Source: Phormidesmis priestleyi
GTDB taxonomy: Bacteria; Cyanobacteriota; Cyanobacteriia; Phormidesmidales; Phormidesmidaceae
DNA: 7,540 nt
Assembly: GCA_003242115.1 (NCBI GenBank)
Contig: QBMP01000045.1
Location: forward strand, 3,836 to 11,375
Direction: 5' to 3'
In this document: positions 1-6,148 of the stretch, piece by piece
How positions within the stretch are numbered: position 1 is the first letter of the stretch
Layout: each line of letters begins with the position of its first letter
The notes under the pieces: generated by a model
Told to the model about the DNA's origin: nothing
The model's input: only the letters and a program-made list of their open reading frames with translations
Database searches by the model: none
Translations under genes and position numbers: made by a program

Positions 1-76
1 CGCCAGCCAGTTCCTAATCGAGAGGGTTAAACTAGGCAAAGACAACGCGAAAAGTGGCCTTTAGCACCATCAGACA

Positions 77-2161
77 GTGATGACTCATTTTAATCCTTTG
101 CAACCCAAACCGCCTGTGCAGCTAAACGCTGACGATTCCGCTAAACGCTTCAGCAGGAGCCGTACCCATCGCCCAAAAGCTTCGCTGAGATCCCGGTTTG
201 GCGCGCTTTCGGCCGGTACGCTGGCGATAACGCTGATGCTCAATCAAGGTTGGCTAGTCGGAACTTTGCCTGCGGTTGCTCAGCAAGCCGAAACCCCAAA
301 AACGACTGAACTTGAAGCTCAATCGCCTGCTGCTAACTCGAACGAAGCTAATACCCCAACGGCTGATGCTAAGAAAACTGGGGCTGATGCCTCCGATCTG
401 ACTTATGGCCAACTGTTAAAGAAAATTGATAATGGTGAAGTTCGAGAAGTTTCGCTCGATCAGGTCAATGGCATTGCCAAAGTACAGCTAAAATCTGATC
501 CGGAAGATGCTAATCCTCGCGAAGTCAAAATTTTTGCGAATGATAAAAACTTAGACTTGCAGGAGCGCTTACAGGCGAATGATGTGACCTGGGAAGCCGC
601 GCGTTCGGTAGATAATACGGCGCTGACCAGCTTCTTTACAACGGCCTTTATTGGCCTGCTGGTGATTTTTGCCATGCTGATGCTGCTGAGAAAATCCGCT
701 AGCTCCGGCGGTGGGGCGATGAGCTTTGGCAAGTCCAAAGCTCGGTTTCAAATGGAAGCCAAAACCGGCGTAATGTTCAATGATGTCGCTGGTATTGATG
801 AAGCGAAAGAAGAGCTGCAAGAGGTAGTTACCTTTCTCAAAAATCCGGAGCGATTTACCGCCATTGGCGCACGCATTCCTAAAGGAGTGCTGCTCGTGGG
901 CTCGCCGGGAACGGGTAAAACACTGCTGGCAAAAGCTATAGCCGGTGAAGCTGGAACGCCCTTTTTTAGTATTTCAGGCTCAGAATTTGTCGAAATGTTT
1001 GTCGGCGTGGGTGCTTCTCGCGTTCGCGACTTATTCAAAAAAGCTAAAGAAAGTGCGCCCTGTATCGTCTTTATTGATGAAATTGACGCCGTAGGGCGGC
1101 AGCGGGGCACCGGCATTGGTGGCGGTAATGATGAGCGTGAGCAAACTCTGAACCAGCTACTGACCGAGATGGACGGCTTTGAGGGAAACACTGGCGTTAT
1201 CGTCATTGCGGCGACTAACCGCCCGGATGTGCTGGATTCGGCCTTGCTGCGTCCCGGTCGATTTGATCGACAGGTAACAGTCGATTTGCCTGGGTACAAT
1301 GGTCGCCTCGGCATTTTGCAGGTACATGCCCGCGATAAGAAAATTTCTGAAGAGGTGAAGCTAGAGGCCATAGCCCGTCGCACACCCGGATTTTCTGGCG
1401 CACAGCTCGCCAATTTGCTCAACGAAGCAGCCATTCTCACGGCCCGCCGTCGTAAAGATGCGGTGACGATGGAAGAAGTCGGCGATGCGATTGATCGCCT
1501 CACGATTGGTTTGACGCTGACGCCGCTACTAGATACTAAAAAAAAGCGGCTGGTGGCCTATCACGAAATTGGCCATGCGATCACCTCGGTGATGGGCAAG
1601 CACTCTAACCCGATTGATAAGGTGACTATTTTGCCGCGATCAGGCGGGATTGGCGGCTTTGTTAGCTATTTGCCAAGAGAGGAAGAGGTTGATGATGGCC
1701 TAGTCTCTTATGGTCAAATTATTGATAAAGTCACGTCTACCATGGGCGGTCGGGCCGCTGAAGAGGTGATTTTTGGTCATGACGAAGTGACTGGCGGAGC
1801 GAGCAACGATATTCAGCAGGTGACGAGCATGGCGCGCCGGATGGTGACGATGTACGGCATGTCCGAATTGGGCTCTTTTGCGATTGAGACGGGCAATTCG
1901 CAGCCTTTCTTAGGGCGCTCGATGATGGGCAACGGCCAGGAATATTCGGATGAGCTAGCGACTAAGATCGATCAAAAAGTGCAGGCAATTGTTCAAGAAG
2001 GGTTGGATAGAGCCATCGAAATTATCAAAAATAATCGCCCCTTGGTTGATCGACTGGTGGATATGCTGGTGGAAAGAGAAACCATAGACGGCGAGGAATT
2101 TCGCAATATTGTCAGCGAGTATGTGGAGATTCCTGAGCAGGTGCCGGTCAAGGTAGCTTAG
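77..2161 (+). CDS. ftsH: ATP-dependent zinc metalloprotease FtsH (thylakoid/FtsH2-like clade)
   Basis: This is a membrane-anchored AAA+ protease that extracts and degrades membrane proteins; cyanobacterial relatives act in photosystem II repair. Seen in the 694-aa product: a basic N-terminus, a hydrophobic segment at about 41-66 ending in a signal-like AVA, an Ala/Thr/Pro-rich linker (about 69-105), an FtsH extracellular domain (about 107-175) and a second membrane segment (about 183-204). The AAA module follows, with Walker A at 275-282 (G275, K281, T282), pore loop MFVG at 307-310, Walker B at 330-335 (D334, E335) and an SRH with R395 and R398. The protease domain has HEIGH at 496-500 and a likely third zinc ligand D578. 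All catalytic residues are present. The sequence around 215-260 and the C-terminus (about 655-685) recall FtsH2 (Slr0228), but I cannot fix the paralogue. Oddities: Walker A reads GSPGTGKT where GPPGTGKT is usual, and the N-terminus is longer than in typical 620-670-aa homologues. The frame opens with GTG (77) directly followed by ATG (80). There is no clear Shine-Dalgarno, so either could be the start. Confidence 0.95.
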   Translation: MMTHFNPLQPKPPVQLNADDSAKRFSRSRTHRPKASLRSRFGALSAGTLAITLMLNQGWLVGTLPAVAQQAETPKTTELEAQSPAANSNEANTPTADAKKTGADASDLTYGQLLKKIDNGEVREVSLDQVNGIAKVQLKSDPEDANPREVKIFANDKNLDLQERLQANDVTWEAARSVDNTALTSFFTTAFIGLLVIFAMLMLLRKSASSGGGAMSFGKSKARFQMEAKTGVMFNDVAGIDEAKEELQEVVTFLKNPERFTAIGARIPKGVLLVGSPGTGKTLLAKAIAGEAGTPFFSISGSEFVEMFVGVGASRVRDLFKKAKESAPCIVFIDEIDAVGRQRGTGIGGGNDEREQTLNQLLTEMDGFEGNTGVIVIAATNRPDVLDSALLRPGRFDRQVTVDLPGYNGRLGILQVHARDKKISEEVKLEAIARRTPGFSGAQLANLLNEAAILTARRRKDAVTMEEVGDAIDRLTIGLTLTPLLDTKKKRLVAYHEIGHAITSVMGKHSNPIDKVTILPRSGGIGGFVSYLPREEEVDDGLVSYGQIIDKVTSTMGGRAAEEVIFGHDEVTGGASNDIQQVTSMARRMVTMYGMSELGSFAIETGNSQPFLGRSMMGNGQEYSDELATKIDQKVQAIVQEGLDRAIEIIKNNRPLVDRLVDMLVERETIDGEEFRNIVSEYVEIPEQVPVKVA

Positions 2162-2194
2162 AAGCGAGCTTCTGTACGCTATGAGTGTGCCTAC

Positions 2195-2233
2195 AAAAAA
2201 GGTTCGGGAGAGAAATCTTCCGAACCTTTTTTT
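2195..2233 (+). terminator. Intrinsic terminator of ftsH, possibly bidirectional
   Basis: A long perfect-arm hairpin lies 34 bases after the ftsH stop. The left arm is 2195-2211 (six A then GGTTCGGGAGA), the loop is GAAA (2212-2215, a GNRA tetraloop), and the right arm is 2216-2232. That gives 17 pairs with a single G-U (2208/2219), ending in seven T (2227-2233). Because the left arm starts with six A, the opposite strand also ends in a U-tract. It could therefore stop transcription from the convergent M23 gene too, although there the G-U pair becomes a C/A mismatch. Confidence 0.9.
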
Positions 2234-2259
2234 GCAGTCTTGAATTCAATAATTTAGCC

Positions 2260-2288
2260 CAACAACTCAGCTGCTCAACAACTCAGCT
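2260..2288. repeat. Two 13-bp direct repeats at the 3' end of the M23 gene
   Basis: CAACAACTCAGCT occurs at 2260-2272 and again at 2276-2288, a period of 16 bases. The second copy includes two bases of the leftward M23 gene's stop codon (2287-2289). It looks like a small local duplication. I see no function for it. Confidence 0.75.
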
Positions 2289-2943
2289 ATTGAGGGCGCG
2301 CCGCGCGCCGCTGGCCATCGGCCATTGCCTGAAGGACTAACCCCGGATCAACCCATTCGCCCTGATAGCGCATTCCCCAGTGCAAATGTGGGCCGGTAGT
2401 GCGGCCGGTCATGCCGACTCTGCCAATGCGATCGCCTGTCTGCACCGTTTGACCTTCGGCAATGCGTAGGCCACCGCCGCCATCGACAAATACCCGTCGC
2501 CCCTGCTCGGTAGTCACATAGCCCTGCATATGACAGTAAACGTGAGTCCATTCACCGGATTCAACAATGACGGAGGTACCGCAAGCGGTGTCATCAGAGA
2601 CTTCTACTACCTCACCATCCCACCAATTGCGGATATAGCTGCCCGACGGGGCGGCTATATCGAGACCATAGTGAAAGCCCGAACCGCGATAGCCATAGGG
2701 CGAGGTGTAAGCTTGAAAGCCTTCCACTGGGAAAGAAGCAATTTGCCAGGGTTCGCTGGCTGCCGCAACTTGAGTGTCGGGGTAGGCGGTAGCGGCTTGA
2801 CGAAAGCTTTGAGGAGCGATTTCGCTAAGCCCAGAAAATAGAAAACCACCGGCTAGCAGCAAGCCGCTGAACAGTAATCGTCGCTGGTTAGAAGATGCCG
2901 TTAAAGATCGGCGCAGCGAGAAAAAGAAGGAGGATCGCTTCAT
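2287..2943 (-). CDS. M23-family (LytM/lysostaphin-type) metallopeptidase, exported
   Basis: This is a predicted zinc endopeptidase that cleaves peptide cross-links in peptidoglycan, or a related cell-wall processing enzyme. The 218-aa product has a basic N-terminus and a hydrophobic segment at about 23-39, which fits a signal peptide or signal anchor, so the enzyme should act outside the cytoplasmic membrane. The M23 domain spans about 78-205. By comparison with LytM, the zinc ligands are H91 and D95 (from HYGLD) and H188 (from HLHWG), with catalytic histidines H138 and H186. All five are present, so it should be active. There is no LysM, SH3 or coiled-coil partner domain, so it is a short, single-domain member. 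The start is ATG at 2943, without a clear Shine-Dalgarno. It converges on ftsH and lies 307 bp downstream of cikA on the same strand, too far for a confident operon. The substrate is inferred from the family only. Confidence 0.9.
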   Translation of the reverse strand: MKRSSFFFSLRRSLTASSNQRRLLFSGLLLAGGFLFSGLSEIAPQSFRQAATAYPDTQVAAASEPWQIASFPVEGFQAYTSPYGYRGSGFHYGLDIAAPSGSYIRNWWDGEVVEVSDDTACGTSVIVESGEWTHVYCHMQGYVTTEQGRRVFVDGGGGLRIAEGQTVQTGDRIGRVGMTGRTTGPHLHWGMRYQGEWVDPGLVLQAMADGQRRAARPQ

Positions 2944-3013
2944 ACAGAAAAGATTGAGGGCGTGAAGAACTGAACGAACGAAAACCCAGACTCTTGCAGA
3001 TGGCCTGCTCTTA

Positions 3014-3059
3014 GTTGAGTGCTTAATTGAGTGTTTGTGGTTGAGTGCTTGATTGAGTG
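3014..3059. repeat. Duplicated 20-bp repeat with four TTGAGTG boxes
   Basis: Two 20-bp copies (3014-3033 and 3040-3059) differ at one position (A3025 versus G3051) and start 26 bp apart. Each copy holds two TTGAGTG boxes 12 bp apart, giving boxes at 3015, 3027, 3041 and 3053. They lie about 70-115 bp before the M23 start codon on its upstream side, so they could be an operator, but this is inference. Confidence 0.8.
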
Positions 3060-3082
3060 CTGCAAACGGCTTTGTTTTTGGC

Positions 3083-3115
3083 CATTACTAGCAAGGTACG
3101 TGATGGTAATGTACC
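3083..3115. repeat. Two overlapping short inverted repeats (mutually exclusive stems)
   Basis: CATTAC (3083-3088) can pair with GTAATG (3106-3111), and GGTAC (3095-3099) can pair with GTACC (3111-3115). Both use base 3111 and the arms interleave, so only one stem can form at a time. The stems are only 6 and 5 bp, with no U-tract. This is a weak candidate for a leader structure of the M23 transcript. Confidence 0.35.
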
Positions 3116-3189
3116 CTGAAATCTTTGTTAAAGTCGGGCGCTGGGCAGCTCCGATAAGTATTCCTAATTCAATATAAGTTGATTGACCC

Positions 3190-3197
3190 GCGATCGC
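3190..3197. repeat. HIP1 octamer GCGATCGC (intergenic copy)
   Basis: This perfect palindrome is typical of many cyanobacterial genomes. It is the only copy of the nine in this window that lies outside a gene. The others are inside the M23 gene (2428), cikA (3558, 4135, 4714, 5232) and cobN (6266, 6624, 7404). ftsH has none. Confidence 0.9.
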
Positions 3198-3250
3198 TTA
3201 TAAGACACCCCATTCAAACAGTCCATCTATTGATTTCTCGTTTTTTCTGA

Positions 3251-5533
3251 TTAACGGGCAGTGATCACTAGCTGCTGAACTTTTTCTAGCAGCAGCTTGG
3301 GATCAATGGGTTTATCTAGGGTGTCGTGGTGGGCCATCAGCGAGGGGACAGAGGCGGGTGGTTTGGCGAGGGCCAATACTTTGGTATTGAGCGTGGTGAT
3401 AGAGAGCTGAAGCGTTTTAATGTTGCTTAAGTCTGGATTGAGCAAAGACAGATCCGCAATCAGTAAGATCGGCTGTAAAAGCTCTAGCTGTGCGGCAAGC
3501 TGATCGGCTTTGATCAGCCAAATGACTTCATATCCGGCGGCGGTGAGCATTTCGCAGGCGATCGCGGCATTATTGTCGTCGGTTTCGAGTAAAATAATTC
3601 GCTCTTTGTGGCCTTCTAAGGTGGAGGGCACCTGATAGCGTGGCGGCGTGGCGCGAGTCGCGGCGTTGGCCGGTAGCCGGACAGTAAAGGTGGAGCCTTT
3701 GCCTACTTGAGAATCGACTTGAATGGAGCCGCCGTGTAGCTCGACGAGGCGTTTGGTCATGGCTAGCCCTAAGCCGGTGCCCGAATACTGGCGCTGAAAG
3801 GGCGATTCTAGCTGCTTAAATTTTTCAAACAGCAGATCTTGCTGCGATTCGGGAATGCCAATGCCGGTATCTTTTATTTGAAAGACGGCTACTTGAGACT
3901 CTCGCCACACGCGCACGTTCACTTCTCCATCGGTTGGGGTGAATTTGAGCGCGTTGTGCACTAGGTTAGAGAGAATTTGCTGTAGGCGGTTGGCATCGGC
4001 TTGAAAGACGTCGGCTTCAGCCGATAAGCGGCAAGTCAGGGTAAGGGTAAGCCCTTTTTTGTCGGCAAGATCTTGGTGGCGGGCAATAACTCCGGTGATG
4101 AGGGCGCTAAGAGAGAGTTCGCTACAGTCTAGGAGCGATCGCCTGGATTCGACATTGGCAAATTCGAGAATGTTGTTGATGATATCGAGGAGCTGCTCAC
4201 CGCTGTGATTAATGGTGTTGAGGTAGCTGCGCTGCCGGTCGTTTAAATCGCCAAATGGCCATCGCAATAGTGTTGCTGACATGCCGATAATGTAGGTGAG
4301 CGGCGTTCTCAATTCATGGCTCATCGTCGAGAGAAATTCACCTTTGGTGACATTGGCTGATTCGGCGGCAATCAGCGCGTCATGAAGGCTTTGGGTGCGC
4401 TCAATGACGCAGCTTTCGAGGCTGACGGTTTGCTGCCGAAGCTGTTGATATAGGGAGGCTTGGTTGATAGCAACGGCAAGGTGCTCGGCGATGTGCTGCA
4501 AGAAGACGGCCTCGGCAGCTTCCCAGTGGCGACAGTGCCAGCATTGGTGCGCAATTAAAAGGCCCCAAAGCTTGCCTTTGACGATGATAGGCGCAATGAT
4601 TTTGGATTTGATCTGGGCCTGCTGTAAAAACTGGAGCAAGCACGGAACGCCTGCGTACTTTTCGGCGACATCATCGACGGTAATGGGCTGACCGATTAGA
4701 TAGCGGGTTTGGAGCGATCGCGAGGGCTCAAAACACACATTTTCTGCAAAATTCAGCACCGAAGGCACAGTTTCAGACATCCGCGACTCGTAGGTGATGT
4801 GCCCTGAATGCACAAATTGCCCCACAATAGGCTGATCGCTAGATTGCCCGCTAGAGTGTGAGCCGTTAGCGGCTGAGGTGTCTAGATCAAATTGGTCAAA
4901 CTGATAGAGCACTAGCCGATCTGCTGAGAGAAATTCTCTCACTTGGGCCACGGTCGCTTCTAAAATAGCGGGCAGATCTAGGCTGTGACGGATGCGCGTG
5001 ATCACCTGATCGAGCAGTAGGCTTTGCTGGATTTGATTGTCAAGTACGCTCTTGTGTGGCTGGCTATCACTCTCTGGAGAGGTCGCCAAGTCCTTAGACC
5101 AGTTGAGCACAAACGCTTCTTGAGCCATAAGCTTTTCGTCATTAGACGCCTTATGAGGAAATAGATGAGGGGATAGGTTATGAAGGTGCGGATGAGGGGT
5201 AGGGTGGTTTTTGAGGCGGTGGGTAAAGGCGGCGATCGCGCGCTCATCAAACGTCAGCCCGACTCGATAGGCGCTAATGGCCAAATCGGCAGTTTCTGTC
5301 CGTGCTGATGATGGCAAATCTGCGACTGGCGTTGCCGTCATCAGCACAGTCAGTGTGGCAGAGCCCATTAAGACAAAGCTGCCTGCTCCCAATCCGCCAT
5401 ATTCATCGCCATCTTCATTGGTAGTTACTGACTCGAACAGATGCCTTTGTTGCACCAAGGTCTCTCTCAACCGCTGATAGGTCTTGAGAGAGCAAGTTTG
5501 ATAGACAATCAGGTGGTCAGACGTTTGCATCAC
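3251..5533 (-). CDS. cikA: CikA-type circadian input sensor histidine kinase (GAF, HisKA, HATPase, pseudo-receiver)
   Basis: CikA resets the circadian clock in response to light/redox cues and works on the KaiB-dependent output, acting on RpaA. The 760-aa length and domain order match S. elongatus CikA (about 754 aa). Seen: an N-terminal CikA-like domain (about 1-105), a His-rich linker (110-127), a GAF domain (about 183-362), a coiled linker (about 362-395), HisKA with SHELRTP and phosphorylatable H406, and the CikA-like stretch SATLLRWPFG at 419-428. The HATPase follows with N-box N523/N527, G1 D555-G559, F-box 569-572 and G2 585-589. A receiver-like domain closes the protein (about 645-760) with D652/D653, D694 and K741, but Ala at the usual Thr/Ser site (A723). 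The GAF has C267 (NVCF) and C298 (PCLL), at likely bilin-binding positions. A Ser/Gly-rich insert (about 214-235) lies inside the GAF. No membrane segment is visible, so it is cytosolic. The frame opens GTG (5533) then ATG (5530). There is no clear Shine-Dalgarno, so ATG is equally plausible. Confidence 0.9.
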   Translation of the reverse strand: MMQTSDHLIVYQTCSLKTYQRLRETLVQQRHLFESVTTNEDGDEYGGLGAGSFVLMGSATLTVLMTATPVADLPSSARTETADLAISAYRVGLTFDERAIAAFTHRLKNHPTPHPHLHNLSPHLFPHKASNDEKLMAQEAFVLNWSKDLATSPESDSQPHKSVLDNQIQQSLLLDQVITRIRHSLDLPAILEATVAQVREFLSADRLVLYQFDQFDLDTSAANGSHSSGQSSDQPIVGQFVHSGHITYESRMSETVPSVLNFAENVCFEPSRSLQTRYLIGQPITVDDVAEKYAGVPCLLQFLQQAQIKSKIIAPIIVKGKLWGLLIAHQCWHCRHWEAAEAVFLQHIAEHLAVAINQASLYQQLRQQTVSLESCVIERTQSLHDALIAAESANVTKGEFLSTMSHELRTPLTYIIGMSATLLRWPFGDLNDRQRSYLNTINHSGEQLLDIINNILEFANVESRRSLLDCSELSLSALITGVIARHQDLADKKGLTLTLTCRLSAEADVFQADANRLQQILSNLVHNALKFTPTDGEVNVRVWRESQVAVFQIKDTGIGIPESQQDLLFEKFKQLESPFQRQYSGTGLGLAMTKRLVELHGGSIQVDSQVGKGSTFTVRLPANAATRATPPRYQVPSTLEGHKERIILLETDDNNAAIACEMLTAAGYEVIWLIKADQLAAQLELLQPILLIADLSLLNPDLSNIKTLQLSITTLNTKVLALAKPPASVPSLMAHHDTLDKPIDPKLLLEKVQQLVITAR

Positions 5534-5731
5534 TTCGGTTATGACACGAGATTAAGCGTGCTTAGGCAGAAAACATCGGTAGCGCTAGTGAGAGAAATTT
5601 TGTATAAATCAAGCTGTCAATAGAAAGCTGCGCTTAAAAACTGTAGATAAAAATAGGTGAAATAGTTCTTAAACAAATCTAATAAGATCGCTTGGTAAAA
5701 GGCATCCGCTGAAAAGCTATCCAAACGCTAT

Positions 5732-5764
5732 TTAGCTCAGTGCTTGAATTAAGCTTGGAGCTGA
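5732..5764. repeat. Imperfect local hairpin
   Basis: AGCTC (5734-5738) pairs with GAGCT (5758-5762). Inside, GCTT (5742-5745) pairs with AAGC (5751-5754) around a GAATT loop, with a 3/3 internal loop between the stems. There is no U-tract, so it is not a standard terminator. Its inner arm also takes part in the longer inverted repeat with 5799-5810. Confidence 0.45.
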
Positions 5765-5810
5765 TTTGAGACTATTTTGGGGGTCATATAGAGGTGATAA
5801 TTGAAGCACT
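5739..5810. repeat. 12-bp inverted repeat pair AGTGCTTGAATT / AATTGAAGCACT
   Basis: The arms at 5739-5750 and 5799-5810 are inverted copies with one mismatch, separated by 48 bases. The arm sequence resembles the TTGAGTGCTT repeats in front of the M23 gene (3014-3059). It could be paired operator half-sites or a relic of a small repeat family. I cannot tell which. Confidence 0.6.
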
Positions 5811-5813
5811 CAC

Positions 5814-5835
5814 CCAAATATTTACCAAATATTTA
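5814..5835. repeat. Perfect 11-bp tandem repeat CCAAATATTTA x2
   Basis: The two copies (5814-5824 and 5825-5835) abut exactly. Each contains the palindrome AAATATTT, so identical palindromic sites recur about one helical turn apart. This spacing would suit cooperative binding of a dimeric regulator, but the regulator is unknown and AT-rich palindromes also arise by chance. Confidence 0.75.
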
Positions 5836-6039
5836 ATCGTTGTCAGCTGATCTTTGCAGGTCAATTTTTTGGATGAATAAACTTTGAGACTTCTTAAAAT
5901 AGTGAAATAAAACTCATTAGCTCTTATAGATAGTTAACAGGTCATTGGAAAAACGCAGAAAAACCGATAGCAGAGAAAAAATGATGGAGAAATGTGATGT
6001 TAAGAACCTTTCTAATCAGCGTTAATACTCGTTTTTTGG

Positions 6040-6060
6040 TTTTACCTTTTACCTTTTACC
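6040..6060. repeat. Short tandem heptamer repeat TTTTACC x3
   Basis: Three perfect 7-bp copies (6040-6046, 6047-6053, 6054-6060) are followed by a T-run to 6066. On the other strand it reads GGTAAAA. Heptamer short tandem repeats like this are common in cyanobacterial intergenic DNA and vary in copy number by slippage. It sits in a pyrimidine-rich tract (about 6031-6082) 90 bp before the cobN start. Confidence 0.85.
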
Positions 6061-6108
6061 TTTTTTGCCCTGTTTTCTTTTTAGATGGTAGCCTCCGTCT
6101 ATCGAGAT

Positions 6109-6138
6109 TTGTAATTATCCCAATAGTTCTTTTATATT
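6109..6138 (+). promoter_or_regulatory. Weak candidate sigma70-type promoter for cobN
   Basis: TTGTAA (6109-6114) and TATATT (6133-6138) are separated by 18 bp. Transcription would begin only a few bases before the cobN ATG (6149), giving a nearly leaderless mRNA. That would fit the absence of a Shine-Dalgarno. In such AT-rich DNA this match may well be chance. Confidence 0.25.
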
Positions 6139-6148
6139 TTCAACTCTT

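Larger units (their letters stand above)
2944..3250. other. Intergenic spacer between cikA and the M23 gene
   Basis: This 307-bp stretch has no convincing ORF. It must hold the 3' end of the cikA transcript and the promoter of the leftward M23 gene, but I see no clear -35/-10 pair and no hairpin with a U-tract. It contains a duplicated TTGAGTG-rich repeat (3014-3059), two overlapping short stems (3083-3115) and one HIP1 octamer (3190-3197). Confidence 0.7.
5534..6148. other. Divergent AT-rich intergenic region between cikA and cobN
   Basis: This 615-bp region lies between divergent start codons, so it must contain the promoters of both genes. I see no convincing ORF (the short Met-Met peptide at 5981-6025 has no support), no tRNA and no cobalamin riboswitch core. 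It is clearly more AT-rich than the flanking genes. It holds an inverted-repeat pair (5739-5810), an 11-bp tandem repeat (5814-5835) and a 7-bp tandem repeat (6040-6060). Such a long divergent spacer could hide a small RNA, but nothing here proves one. Confidence 0.7.

Noticed and set aside
748..1503. A 251-codon open frame antisense to ftsH
   Set aside because: It is Ser/Arg/Pro-rich, matches nothing I recognise and lies wholly opposite the conserved AAA domain of ftsH. It is a shadow of that gene's codon use.
2290..2315. GC-rich palindromic run GGGCGCGCCGCGCGCC as a terminator or repeat element
   Set aside because: It codes for the Arg/Ala-rich C-terminal tail of the M23 protein and has no U-tract. 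The real terminator is at 2195-2233.
2530..2841. A 103-codon rightward open frame opposite the M23 gene
   Set aside because: It overlaps the conserved peptidase domain on the other strand and its translation resembles no family I know.
5601..5620. TTGACA and TATACA on the minus strand upstream of cikA
   Set aside because: The two boxes are only 8 bp apart, incompatible with a normal sigma70 promoter. The TATACA alone is too weak to call.
5441..5623. A 60-codon rightward open frame over the cikA start region
   Set aside because: It overlaps the conserved CikA N-terminus, has no visible ribosome binding site and no recognisable product.
5981..6025. Possible 14-residue peptide starting Met-Met upstream of cobN
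   Set aside because: It is too short, has no family match, and an upstream A-rich run is not a Shine-Dalgarno. Nothing supports translation.
5534..6148. Cobalamin riboswitch upstream of cobN
   Set aside because: I looked for the conserved B12-box and core segments and found none. Only a covariance-model search would settle it.
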